In this document: piece after piece, positions 25,340 to 37,596 of the stretch
How positions within the stretch are numbered: position 1 is the first letter of the stretch
Layout of the letters: each line of letters starts with the position of its first letter
Source: Aquanectria penicillioides
Taxonomy: Eukaryota; Ascomycota; Sordariomycetes; Hypocreales; Nectriaceae
Length of the DNA stretch: 64,000 nucleotides
Reading direction: 5' to 3'
Assembly (NCBI GenBank): GCA_003415625.1
Contig: PYIU01000010.1
Coordinates: 1,610,501 to 1,674,500, forward strand
Position numbers and translations under genes: made by a program
Notes under the pieces: model-generated
Told to the model about the DNA's origin: nothing
The model's input: the letters and a program-made list of their open reading frames with translations, nothing else
Database searches by the model: none

Positions 25340-26321
25340 ATGACCGCCTCTACAACGGCTGAAATGGCCTTAACCATGACCTTTACGCCATTTAGCAGCT
25401 GCACAATAGATTTATATCGCGTTGATACATCCTGTATCCTGAGGACTAGCGGCCTGTGCCACTACTTTTATCTCGGACCGGCTACCAGCGATGAAGCATG
25501 CCTGCCCTCAAGTTGGAGCCCTACAGCGGTCTATTCCCCTGGTGTCTGTCCCATGGGATACACCGAGGCCTGTGCGAGTGTCGTCGGCGGGACCGAGACG
25601 AGGGCAACATGCTGCCCAAGGTGTGTTTATATCCATGCCATTTTCCTTGGACACGCAAAATGCCAACTGTCAAAATATTAGCCCATATTCATGCCAAACG
25701 CTGAATGCAGTCACATGGCCCTGGTACGGAGATTACTCATGTACATACCAAAACACAGTCGGAAACACATTTATATTCACAACAAGTATTGTGGGAAAAG
25801 GCCAAACGGTCATGACTGCCAAAAACTCAGAAGGATTCAACGCGCGAGCAATCGAAATCCGATACCAGGCGACCGATACTCCCAAAACAGCGGAAGTTGC
25901 TTCTACCAAAACGCAAACATCACAATACTCCTTGATCGCATCTTCAACCTCCTCTTCGACCGCAACAGCCTTGCCTGTGTCTGAAGGCATCTCAACAGGT
26001 GTTAAAGTTGGAATAGGTTGTTCTATTGGCATTGGCCTTCTTTTTCTCGCTGTCGGCATATTTTTCCTGATTCGGCGGCGGCAAAAGAAGAAGGAAGTAA
26101 TATTATTGCAAGACAATACGAGGCCCAAAGACATCAAATACCCTGTATTTAACTCATATGCGGCATATGAGCGTCCTCATGAGCTCATGAGACAGTACAA
26201 TACGCCAGAGCTTTCAAGCTCGACTCACTATACCGAAAATGGGCGTCCTCATGAACTCATGACACGGCATAAGGTCTCGGAGCTTGCGGGATCGACTCAT
26301 TACGCAGAACTAAGAGGTTGA
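25340..26321 (+). CDS. Cys-rich receptor-like single-pass membrane protein A
   Basis: Two exons, 25,340-25,620 and 25,682-26,321 (intron 61 nt, GTGTGT...TTAG), joining in frame to 306 aa. The N-terminal part has many Cys and the signature VYSPGVCPMGYTEAC followed by a CCP motif; the join reads CCPSPYSCQT. A Ser/Thr-rich stalk leads to one membrane segment (about residues 218-240) and then RRRQKKK on the cytosolic side. The tail carries two copies of RPHELM...EL(S/A)-STHY(T/A)E. There is no obvious signal peptide, so N-out insertion would rely on the membrane segment. Ligand and function are unknown. Close paralogues lie at 32,195 and, fused to a protease, at 54,297-56,348. The NLR gene converges on it from the right. 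Confidence 0.82.
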
Positions 26322-26794
26322 AGAATATTTCTCACGAATATAACTTATTTTCATTTAACGCAGTTAGAGGGTGGTTGAACTAGAAGGCGCTGCAGGATGA
26401 ATCAAACCATGTATTTAGATAGCGAAGCGCTGCATATTTACATTCCGATGATAAACATGAAGTACACCTATTTAGTCATCTACTAATAATCACTCCTTAA
26501 ATCGACTTTGAGTTCCTCAAATTCTGTAGCTAGGATTGCTTTGTTCGTCTCCACATCATTTAATGTATACAATATTGGCATCGTTTCGTGGTGAAATTCC
26601 GTCTCTGTTTTAGCACCTCCGTTGCTGCTCTTTGGCGTACATTGGCATTGCAAACGACTTTTATAGAGTATTTAGTTTATTCGACTCTCAAAGGACAATA
26701 TAGAAATATCACTGTGATAAAAAATATTCATTATTCATTATTCATGGGCCCTCTGCCTAGCGTCGAGTTTTCTTTCCAACTATGCAATACTGCA

Positions 26795-29700
26795 TCAACC
26801 CCTGAACACCCGTGAAATAATCCACTTGAAAATCGAACTGCCTTCTCTTGAGCCGGAACTTGTCGATTGCGTATTAGGTTCGACTTCCATTTTGGATTCA
26901 GGAACTGATTTGGTGACGTCCTTTTCTTTGAGCATTTGTCGAATCTGAGTTGCTTCCTCTGCTAGAAAAGCGGGAATGAATCTCTCTAGAATATTGACCA
27001 AAGATATCCTTGGGTGTCCCTGGATTCTCTGGTGTCTTCTTGTCACTAATCTAGGACTGGCTCCATGATCGATGAAGCATTTGATGACTTCTACCCAGCT
27101 CTTAGATTTTAGTTTCCACTCAGCGTCCATTAGATAGCCTTCCCTAGTATTGAGACTGTGTAGAGGCTTGTTGTTGAAATGAGTTGCAGCATTCAAGAGA
27201 ACATACTCCCATGGACAGGTCCCGTCATATGAAAAATTTGGATCCGTTCCGCAACTGAGAAGCATTCCGATGGAAGTGGCATCGGGATCACTTGTATTAG
27301 CAACGGCATGGAGAAGAAGATGCTGATTGACATCTTGGTCGACAATCACACCACCTTCGAACTTCATCGACACGTAGTGGCGTAAGCCTATATCTTTCGC
27401 AATGTTGTAGAACGTGCTTCCTACACCGAGGGGTTTGATACCGGGTAAGTCAATTCCGTAAGACCAATGATTAAGAGCCCCCTGATCACGAGTGAATTCT
27501 GCAGTTTCTTCCACGTAGACATGTGTAGTTGATGACTGCCGCCTCCGATCCATTGGTAACGCGTCCATAATTGAATGACTAAAGTCGTTTGCGATAGTGC
27601 TCATGCCAAGTTGTTGTGAAACATTATTCTGACACTCTCCATCCTCATTGATGATAGAGTCGTCACGGGAGATGTCAAATGGAGTCCCAACATCTCTTAG
27701 TATGTTGGCCCTCACCATTCGCCATTGGTATGAGGCTGCAATATCCAGTTGGTCGAAAAGCTTTGGAAAGCCCATAGAAAGATCCGACTCCGCTCCTTGA
27801 GCATAGGAGAGTGCGCTGGTAATGATGCCCATGTCCAATGGTATTGTTGGAGATGCCTCGGCAGCTTTCAGTTGCATGATCGAGGACCTAAGCATTGCTA
27901 GATTAGGACTGAAGCTTTTGTTACTTGAATGCGAAAGTATTTGATCCCAAACTCGCGGCTTTTTGAGCCAATCAGAGACAGTACGATGGAGAAAAACGAC
28001 TTTCGCATCTGGCGCAATATCTGAGAGGTGTGTGCCGCTGGACTCGAGAAGACCCGTGCAGACACTTTTGAGGCGAGCGTCCATTGTTTGGCATCTCATC
28101 AACATCTCCTCTTTCGTTATTGGCCCTATTGGGGCGTGTTCAGCCAGACTCTCATCCTCATCTTCTGCCCACGAGAGACCAAGAAGTGTTAATTTGTTGG
28201 CTGAATGCTTTTGAGCTACCCGGACGATTTGGAAAATATGTGACGCTTGTTCGTGGTAAAAGGGATCTGTCATTCTCAACATGTGTGAATACAACGCTTC
28301 TAGGTCCCCGGGAAGGTGCTCCACCCTCTTCTGAAGATCTGAAATGCGATTATAATCGGATAGGCCGCGCAACAAAGATCTGACGACGAGTTTCACCCAT
28401 AGAAACACACCCTGGGCTTTTGTAACTATCCCATTAACAAGGAGTGACACGTCAGCTGGCTTTTGTTCCGATAGTTGGATCATGTACCTATGATGATACA
28501 ACTTGTCTTTCACGTAGTGGGTAATGTCGCCATGGGTCAGGTCCTGCAATTTTAGGCTCGGGAGACCTGAAAACTCGTTCTCAAAGACCAGTAGTGGCCT
28601 GCTAGACAAGCACATTTTGATATTGGGAGAGTTTGCAAACTCCTCGAATAATTCCACAATCTCGAAGTGGTCTCCATCATACTCATCCAAGCCATCAATG
28701 AACAAGCATAATTTGACCTTGGTCTGCAGGATTTGAAGTAGGTTTCGAAAGGTACGTTTGAGCTGCACCATCGTCCAGGGACCTGGTTCCGGTGGTAGAA
28801 ATGGCGAGTCAGGAGGTAACTTGGTGCACACAGTGGCTGTGGCTCGAGCGGACCAAATACCCCAAACATCTGGCATGACGTCGAAAATGAGGTCCCTGTG
28901 TCGCTGTAGAATCTCAAACAGAAGAGATCTTAATAGTCCACGCTGTGATCTTTGATCCTCGTCTCCGCTATGCCAAAAAAAGAATCCACCAATATCGGCC
29001 GGCATTGACCCGGCCCACTCTCTCAAGTATTCCGTTGTTCTTGAATCATCATAGATGTATCTCATTAAAGTTGACTTGCCAGAGCCTGCCTTACCGTTGA
29101 TCCAGTAGATTCCAGTGCCTTCGGATAGCCAATTACTAAAGTTGCTCCAAGCCCTATTCTTTCCGCTTGGTTCCTCAAAGATCCACTGGAAGGTCTCTTG
29201 GTAGGGTGTTTCTAGGCTTTCTCTGCGGTCCATCAACGTCGCGAAGGACAAGCTTCCCAGGATTCCATTTTCAATCATGAGAAGTCGAAGCTTCTCTTCC
29301 ACATCATTATTTCGAGAAGGGGCTTCTGGAATCGTTTCATCATCTCGCTTCACGCCTCTTGGATTTTGCAACGTCCCAATGTTTCCCAATTTTCCTTTTA
29401 GAAACTCTTCAACATCATCTGGTTTCTTTGACCTTTCGCTGTTCTGACTTTCAATACATCTTTCAGCTTGCATTCTAATTTGGTTGGCAAGTTCGTCGCG
29501 GGCGTTGACAAAACTGTCCAAGATTATTCTGGTGGACTGGGTCAACTGTTTAGAAAACTGCGACTGTTTAAAGACGACATCATTGAGGGCAACGCTGCGT
29601 TCATTAGCGATAATCTACAATTCTCAGAGACTCAGAGACTCTTCATTTACACACCGATACTTTAGTAATATTCGAAATTCGATTTCACTTCTGAAATCAC

Positions 29701-30253
29701 GCAGTGTGGCAGCGAGTGCCTCAATCTCTGGTTTGCTCCAAGTTGCCTCCAATGCTCTTCGAAAGCTAGTCCATTTTTTAAAATACCCTTCGCACTTGGA
29801 CTCTGCGGATTTGAGCATGCTATCCCACTGCTGGGTGAGCTTGTTCATGGGTTGAGCTTTATCTTTGGGGGACAAAGTTTTCTTGCCTGGCTGAGTATCG
29901 ACATTTTTCGTGAATTTTCCATCGCAAGGCTCAACCTTTAGTTTGTTAATCCGTTGGATTAAGTCCTGGGCAATATCTACACATCGTTTACAGAGTTCGT
30001 CAATTGCATTGTCATCTTCCAAGCAGTCGTCGGTGCTTGTGGTATTGGCAATGGCTCGGTTCTCGGGAAGTTTTCGTTCTAAACTTTTAAGCAAAGTGCT
30101 TAGATCACTAGTTATCAATCGCAGGTCCAGATTTTCGCTCAAGATGCCCTCGGCTGACCGATATAGCTTGCGAGTGTTGGATAATAACTTGGTGCTGTAG
30201 TCAACAAACTGAATCACGACCCCGGCCACGGATAGAGCGGTGAGAGGCTCCAT
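26795..30253 (-). CDS. NACHT-domain NLR (fungal STAND protein)
   Basis: Two exons on the minus strand, 30,253-29,655 and 29,594-26,795, joined across a 60-nt intron (GTGTGT...CGCAG, branch-like CTAAT) to 1,132 aa in frame. The start MEPLTALSVAGVV resembles the conserved N-terminal domain of fungal STAND proteins. The NACHT domain has Walker A GKAGSGKST (about residues 367-375) and Walker B LCLFIDGLDEYDGD (about 495-508). The C-terminal third has a weak ankyrin-like stretch and no regular WD40 or TPR array. Proteins of this type sense non-self or perturbation and oligomerise on nucleotide binding, often causing regulated cell death; that is family knowledge. It lies between two receptor-like genes, converging with the one at 25,340 and divergent from the one at 32,195. 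Confidence 0.9.
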
Positions 30254-32194
30254 AGTTCCTGGCAGGTAGTTGGCTTCGACTGATCTACAATGCGTGATGG
30301 AAGAAAGTCCAAAAGTCTTTGAAATAAAAAAGCGCAGTGATGACCTAAAATCTGTCTTGGTACAGAAGGAGGAAAATTACAATGCCCGGATCCGAGCACA
30401 GCCCCGCCCCAACACACCCTTTTGCTGTCGTGGGTCGAGCTGGCTGTCTCGTTGCAGCGGCGATTGGGTCATCTGATTGGAAGTCCAGTCGGCCGCAGAG
30501 CGTGACGTTATTGTGGGCGACAGGGGACCTCACTGTGTCCAATAGTTGTCACCAAACCCAAGAATATCGGGTGAGACTCTAGCCATGGGTGCAAGTACGC
30601 AATTCAGGAGACTCCCCTAGGCCTAACTTCACTGATTAAATCCTCCAGTGCAAGAAGAATACCAGCCCGATATTGAAGTTCTTGTTGCCTCCAAATAAAC
30701 ACGCAAGAGCAACTGTTTCTGTTGGAAGAGCATAATGCCAAATCAATACTTCAACGTCTTCGCATGTCTCAAGTGAGCTAAGCCCCCTCCAGCACGACTC
30801 TGGCGTTGGGTGTTGGGCATCAGCATCCACTCAGTCTGCATAAGCGACGCTGCCGCAAAGCTTATGTTGTTGCATTGTAGGTTAGGCACATCAACCAAAG
30901 ATGTGAATATCTCGAATTTTGTCCCTTGAATAGAGGCGTGAGGTTCAACATCCGTGTGGCAAGTAGCGAGTTACGAGAACTAGCACAACCCGCCATATTC
31001 TGTACTCTTTATCCTACGGCGATGGCCCGAGGTGTCTTTGAACGTCCACCATTCCAGCACAGCCCATCTCTACAACATTCCTGTAATTTAATCTGTCCCT
31101 TTTTATCTACATAAAAAACCGAAATAGCTTCGATGCCGACCAGTTCTCAATCTATTATTAATCTAGACTGCCCTTATTTTAGAACTTATCTGTCATCGTG
31201 ACCTTGGGTCTCTCGCGATTAAAGACCTAAATTGGAGATGAAATTCAGTACTCACGGCAGGTCAGTGGCCTACACCAGGTTAGCAAGGCTAGACAGACAC
31301 CGAAACGTCAACATCACAGCTTACATGAGTTACTCAGATGTGTAGAAGCTGGCTAAGTGACCTTCTCGGAGCTATTGCTGCGGATTTAAGTCGGCGGCAT
31401 ATTCGTGGTTCATGAATACCCTGTGAATTATATTTTTATTGTGCCCTCGCCGTCGTCTCGTAGAGTGATGATAGCAATCGAGGTATACGGGTACGTATCC
31501 CTAAATGGTTTATTAAACGGTAGAAGGCAAGCTCTGTACTTTCACACATCAACGAGATGCACGTATCCTTCAATCAGTAATCATTTATTCAGGTCAGTGG
31601 AAACAAGCCAATAGGCACATCGAAGAATATCATGCTCTCACCCTCTTGGCCTAAATACTGCCGGGCTGGTTAGCTACGCAATCACTGCCGTGAAGGGATA
31701 ACACGGCTGACATGTTGCAGCACTGGCGGCGGATTGCTAAAACATTTACAACTCAAACCCAATCTTGTGACTACTATCTCTGCCTCCAGATGCAGAGGCT
31801 CGCAGGTTGCATAGACACTAAACTCAGAACGACTTTTCATTTAATGTGTGTCTTGCAGGGCTGGTGCCACAGGCATATTGGCTGGGGCCCCAATCAATCA
31901 TGTCTCCAATCGGAATCTGGAAGTGTGTTGCAATGTTATCCAAGCGACGCCGGGCTTTTGGGGGCCACACTCTCTCGCAGCCAGCCTGATTTCTTCAAAA
32001 TTTACCATTCCCTCACTTCCCGACTCAAATCTTTCGTCCCTTTCCCCCAACTTGCTGATCTTGTATGATATTTTAACTATATCTCGATCGTAGGTTTATC
32101 CCTCTTTGCGTCCATCTCCTCCGTCCTTCTCCACCTCGCAATGGACTAGTGGACATGCGATGGTCAGGCCACGCACAGCTTCAATAACTATAGA
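30254..32194. other. Divergent intergenic region between NLR and receptor-like gene
   Basis: 1.9 kb with no supported gene. It presumably contains the promoters of both divergently transcribed neighbours. I see no repeat or RNA gene. Confidence 0.5.
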
Positions 32195-33106
32195 ATGGCC
32201 TCCATCACGAGCTCTACGCCCATCGGTCTCTCTTTGACTGCGATATTTTCACCTTCTAGTAGCTGCACGATAGATTTGTACCGTGACTACTCGTCCTGCA
32301 TCCTGCAAACCGATCAGCCTTGCTACTACTTCTATCTGGGGCCTACCAGTACCGTTGATGATTGTCTCCCATCTGGCTGGAGCGCAAAGGCAGTCTACTC
32401 TCCCGGCGTTTGTCCATCAGGATACACTACAGCCTGTGCGAGTGTATTCGAGAACACCGAGACGAGGGCAACTTGCTGTCCACGGTGCGGTTGCGTTCGT
32501 TGCTTTTCGAAATGGTAAAATATTTACTGAGAATATAATAGCTCATACTCTTGTCAAACAGAGAACACGATCACATTCCCTTGGTATGCCGAGTATTCAT
32601 GCACATTTTTAAACCCTAGCGGAAGCCAATACGTATTTACAACAAATATTCCGGGAAGAGGTCCTGTAACGAGCACGACTTCGGGGCTTACAGAGGGCTC
32701 TAACGCAAGAGGAATCGAAATTCGATATCAGTCGACCGATACTGCATACACGACCCGCATTGCTCCCAGCTTGACTCAAACATCGCAATCTCTTTCTCCT
32801 ACATCTTCCACTGCGGGAAGTTCATTTGAATCTGGAGGCATCTCAAATGGCGCTAAAATTGGAATCGGATGTGGCGTTGGCTTAGGGGCGGCTCTGCTTC
32901 TCGCTGTTGGCACCTTTTTCCTAATTCGTAACAGGCAAAAAACGAAGCAATTTGGAGTAGTCCATAGTCACGCAAGACCGGAGGATATAAAAGAGCTCCC
33001 CACTGCCTCGAATATAGAACAAAGCCGTCCACATGAATTGATGGCGTCGTACCAAATTTCAGAGCTATCGGGTCCAACTCAACATGCAGAACTAGGAAGT
33101 CCATGA
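32195..33106 (+). CDS. Cys-rich receptor-like single-pass membrane protein B
   Basis: Two exons, 32,195-32,484 and 32,542-33,106 (intron 57 nt, GTGCGG...AATAG), joining in frame to 284 aa. Same architecture as the gene at 25,340: SSCTIDLYR near the start, VYSPGVCPSGYTTAC, CCP at the exon join, a Ser/Thr stalk, one membrane segment after GAKIGIGCGVGLG, then a basic run and a cytosolic tail with one RPHELM...ELSGPTQHAEL unit. The intron interrupts the CCP codon block at the same place in all three Cys-rich members, which shows common descent. No enzymatic domain is visible. The divergent neighbour is the NLR. Confidence 0.82.
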
Positions 33107-33422
33107 AAGTTTCTTACTAATATCACAAAAACTTTAAAGTCAATTCGATCGTGGCCAAGGACTCAAGAATACATTGATTCTTCATGCTTAGTTGAGTGAT
33201 CATCGTAATGACTCGGCTTACATTCATAGGTGAATTTCAGATGATACGGGTCAAGTTTATGCGCCCTTGAAGCATGATTTCCCTTTTGCAAACCAGCATA
33301 TATTCGAAATTTTTCACCCATATTGTCCATGCCCTAATAAATGTATAGCCGACTACGCTACATCACATCGCTTGTCGAAACCTTACAACGATCTTGTTTC
33401 TGTGAAAGAGTGACAGCGTGAT

Positions 33423-36400
33423 CTAGTCCCTGGTCAAATCAACCACCTCGACCTCACCAGGGCGCAACTTCCTCTTCTCTCCAGCAATCGGTGACCGCGC
33501 CGACCCTGGTTGACTTGTTTCTGCAACTTGACGAGTTGACGAGGCCGAGATTTGACCCTGAGATGGCGTTGTGGGCAGGGGAACCTCCAGCTTCATAATG
33601 GCCCAATATTCCTGACCCAGAAGTACCATGAGATGGTTTTGATCAAAGGTTTCCAGTTCCTTGGAAGCCAGTTTCTGCCGCGTAAGCCAATTACGCCTGT
33701 GTTGTTCAAAGTGCCCAGAGGTTTTGGTGACAACCAGCGTCTGAGGCGAACCAGTCCGCATTGTCGTGTGGGTACAATCGACATTTGCAGCATCCAGCCT
33801 CTGATGCAAATGTGCGCGGCGTTGCTTATTCACGGCAAAGTGGCCAACAGACCGTGACCCATCGGCAAGGAATGTGTTGAGACGTTCGCAGTCGCTGCAG
33901 GGACAGGGCACGCCTCGTCGTGCTAAGCTTCCGGTACGGACGGGCTCGCTTTTCACAAATGTTGTGAGATAGGCTTTGAGAATGGCGGAAACCAGTTGTT
34001 GATAGCGTACATCGCCAAGAAGTGCAACGTTGGAAGCCAGGACCGGTATGAGGGACCGCACGAACGGCACCCACATGTAGTGAAGGTCGAGGCTGGGCAG
34101 CTTGGCAGCGTCTGCAGTTAATTTCAAAACGAGAGGCGTCGCCAAGTCGTTTTCGTTTGTGCTTGCATTGATGAAGGCTGAAAAAAGGTTAACCAACAAC
34201 TCAGGGGTGGCAGCTGTTCGAAGCGAGCTATCATCAGGTTGTTGTGGTCTTGTGGATCGAGTTCTTAAATCAACTGCATTCTCTAATTTTTCTTTGCTCT
34301 GCAACTTTGGGAAATCTGCTGATTCGACAAGCTGTCTCGCTGCAGTTTGATAGAGGGTTTTAAAGGTTGCTGAAGGCAAAATACCCTGAACGTTTCGTTG
34401 ATGCAGACAGTCCAAGAATCCACACATAAATACCGTCGAGCTGGCCATTTTCTCGACTCTGGGCGCGATGCTGATTGCTTTATTAGGATTGAAGGCATTG
34501 CGGGAATGTTGGGGACCAAAAAGGTGCCACTTACTTGTTTGACAGAAATGAAATCTCATCCTCAAAATAGCATGCAGCTTCAACAATTGCCCACCCATCC
34601 TCACTCCCTTGGACACGCTGTATGGATGCATTGAGGCAGCTACTGAGAGTTTGTCGGGCCCAGGAAACCACGTGTTCAGGGGTTGAATTTCCTAACTCGA
34701 GTGGTGCTAGGTTCTTGATTGCCTGCAACTGCTCAGCAAAGTGGTGATACTGGTAAATCCCACCGGATATTCTAATAAGACGGGGAATTAGTATCTGAAA
34801 GAGGTTGTCAAAGTTGGAGTTGAATACATACCCAGCCATAATTCTAGTAAACCGCTGGTGGTGAATGGTATCGTCGTCACTTGACTGCAACCACTCCCTC
34901 AACCAGATAAAGAAGTCCATTGGTATGACGCCTTTCTGATTCGCGGCAGCCTTCATGAAAAAGTCGGAAAGACCACGTTGTGCCGCAACCTTGAGGAGAT
35001 CTCCAGTTGCCTCTCCTCCCAACGTCGGTGTCCTCGTCGGGAGCATGTAGGATTCATAGCCACGTCTCGGCGCATTTTCCTCCCAGACCTCATCACAGAG
35101 CTTGATTAATGTGCTGACAGAAGACTCGCGAGCCTGTGGCAGCAACGAGACTCGCGCGAAATAGCTAATCTGAGAGTGGAGGTTCTGATCACTCCGATAG
35201 CCGTGCTGGCCATTGCGCAAGAAAGCATCTAATGAGTTGAGCGGGACTATGGCAACAGCCTTGAAGACGAGACAGGTTAGTAGGACACAAGAAAGGAATC
35301 AGAAGAGGGTAGCTTACCGCCACGCGGTACCAATGTGTTGCGGTCGGGCCCTGTAGCGGAGCATGTCAACATATATTATGTCGTGGTTTGGAGCTCAAGA
35401 GACACAAACCGAATTGCCCATGAAGCCTTCAAATTCCTCCTCGGCCTCGAGTTCATCAAAGCATCCTTGCTGGAGAATATCTTCCTTTTTTAGACGTAAA
35501 TCATTAGAAACGAGACGGCCTTCTAAGTCGACAAGCGTCTTGATCTTGTAATCGGTTTCAAACACCTCATCGAGCTCGTGAAAGTCCGCCTGCGGTGCAT
35601 TATCATACTCCCAGTCGCGGTAGCGGCCACCAAAACGGCCCCCATAGCGAAAATCATTCTCATCCTCGCAGCTTCCCATCTCTTTCTTCTCCAGGAGCGC
35701 AAGGAATATCTCAAAGGGCATTTCGCTACTGAGTTGCTGGAGGACTTGCATGCGGGCCAAATCGGTGGTTTTCAACCCCCGGAGCGAGATGTTGGCCTCG
35801 GTGTAGTCATGGTCGAGTACGTGATAGACGTATTCACGGTCACGAGCCTCCTTTGGCTGGGCGAGCCACCGCCTCAGAGTGTGACGCAGAGGTTGAGCGT
35901 CGTGTCGTTGCAGGCCCGCAGTTGGACGCGGCTGGGCCATGTCAATGGCGAGGTTGTATGTCAAGACCCAGCGGTAGCCTGAAGTCACGGGGAGGACCTC
36001 GTGCTTGACGTCCGAGTACCAGGAAGCAAATGACTGCGGCGCCTCAGACGTCTTGAAGACCAGCTTCTGGCCACAGTGCTTGACCACGAGGTCGCCGCCT
36101 TGATGGACAGAGGGCAGGCTGATGACAAGTGTGCCGAACATGCCGGGGATCTTCTCGGTGCTTTTGCAGTAATTAGCGAAAAAGACGTGGCGACGCTGTG
36201 GATGCATTGAACCAACTCAACGTGAGCCTTGAACATGGCGCCCTTCTCATACACCAGCATCTTGTACAGCTCGGCGTGGATCGGCGTGCTGATGCCCAAG
36301 TCCTTGGCGACATGCACACATAGCAGCCGGAGAAAGCTGGGCCAGCCGGGATGTCTAAACCGAAACTGCGCAGCGTCCAGCTCCCACGTGTTGCGCACCG

Positions 36401-36722
36401 CCGTGTCGACGACGGTGTCGCTGCCTTTGCCGTAGGGCGCTTGACGAGACTGTGCGATCAGCAGCCGCGCTTGATCCTCTCCGAGCGGCATGGAGATGTC
36501 GCCGACGCCGCGGACGAAAATGCCCGCCGGTGGCTGGTCTTTGAGTTCGTGAAAGGACGCGAAAGATCCTGAAGCCTGGATCTGGGCGAGGCCGGCGAGG
36601 AGATCAACCTGGAGGTTTTCCTTGAAGTTGTCGCTGCTGAGGTTGCTCACGGCGCCGGCGCCGTGGATCGGCCCAATGGCTCGGCTGGGACCAGCCTGTG
36701 AATCTTCACTTCGAGTCGCCAT
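33423..36722 (-). CDS. 2-oxoglutarate/Fe(II) oxygenase-like protein with an unresolved frame break
   Basis: Exons assigned on the minus strand: 36,722-36,222; about 36,160-35,410; 35,350-35,318; 35,259-34,535; 34,470-33,423. The last three junctions have good GT/AG ends and read through, for example GNS-GPTATHWYRVA-AVAIVP. The oxygenase part has MFKAH as the first metal-binding His, then KIPGMFGTLVISLPS, DVKHEV as the second His and GYRWVLTYN with the 2OG-binding Arg. The rest is the long C-terminal half usual for this roughly 1,000-aa fungal family, including a CPCSDC motif. At the first junction (36,161-36,221, GTTGAG...AAAAG) the frames do not match, and the Asp of the HxD iron motif is not encoded. 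It may be a young pseudogene or use unusual splicing. The physiological substrate is unknown. Confidence 0.7.
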
Positions 36723-37192
36723 CGCTGATTGTCTTGCAATTGCAGAGAAGATGCATCTAGAGACAACTGTCGTCACACGGAACCCCTAAATCTATTTTTG
36801 CTTTTTCGCGTATTACAAGGGCTGACAGGCGTGCCGAAATGGTTAGTGACTCAGGACGCGTAACGCGGGGTTGCATCTGGGAAGAGACAACCTAAGAAAC
36901 AACAAGGGGACTTGGGTGAAACATTGACGTTTTTTCTTCCGTTGACAGAGCGCTCAATTCCATTCCATTTCGTTGTTAATTTCACATTCTCCTAGAATAT
37001 CTTCAACGTGCTGAGTTCAGTCGCGTGTTGGTTGGTGAGTGTGTGGCGCAGCACCGGCGAGTCAGCCACATCTTCTTCTTCTAAATCAGGCAGTGTAGCC
37101 TGTAGGTACTCAACACCAACAAGGAGCGCTAAACATCACAAATACCTAACAATCTCTCCTCAATCACCCAAGTTAATAATCCCAATCGTACC
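36723..37192. other. Intergenic between oxygenase-like gene and 5S rRNA
   Basis: No gene seen. It should hold the promoter of the minus-strand oxygenase-like gene. Confidence 0.5.
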
Positions 37193-37199
37193 AAAAAAA
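37193..37199 (-). terminator. Pol III T-run terminator of 5S copy 1
   Basis: Seven T residues on the minus strand directly after the 5S 3' end. Confidence 0.8.
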
Positions 37200-37318
37200 A
37201 CATACAACAGCGGGGATTCCCCGGTCGTCACCGACCCGAGTACTAATCCGCCCCTTACTAGCTTGACTGTGGGAGAGCGGACGGGATCCCGTATTTTCTA
37301 GTAGGTATGGTCGTATGT
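37200..37318 (-). rRNA. 5S rRNA gene, copy 1
   Basis: 119 nt on the minus strand, starting ACATACGACCATACC and ending GTTGTATGT, so the terminal helix closes. Internal blocks CCCGTCCGCTC and GGTGACGACC match the expected positions for fungal 5S. A run of T follows directly. It differs from the copy at 58,845-58,963 at a handful of positions, all transitions. Solitary dispersed 5S genes are the rule in many Pezizomycotina. Confidence 0.92.
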
Positions 37319-37596
37319 GCTTGTTCGTGGAACTAATTTGGTTTATGTCCTCGACATCAAATATCGCTAGAAGTCGTTGAACTTGAGTCGAGTAGAAAGG
37401 GCCTGTTAAACTGCTGATCCAACCAGTTCCGTTCAGGATCGTCGATAGGACTAAGTGAGGCCCGAAAGTAGTAATACTCCCACGTCTCTCACATTGCAAC
37501 GCAGCACAATGGATCAGACGATTCTCATCTTCATACCAGTGTCTTCTATTACTGCAACAACTTATCGTATAGTTCCTATCGTTTCGCTATATGTCT

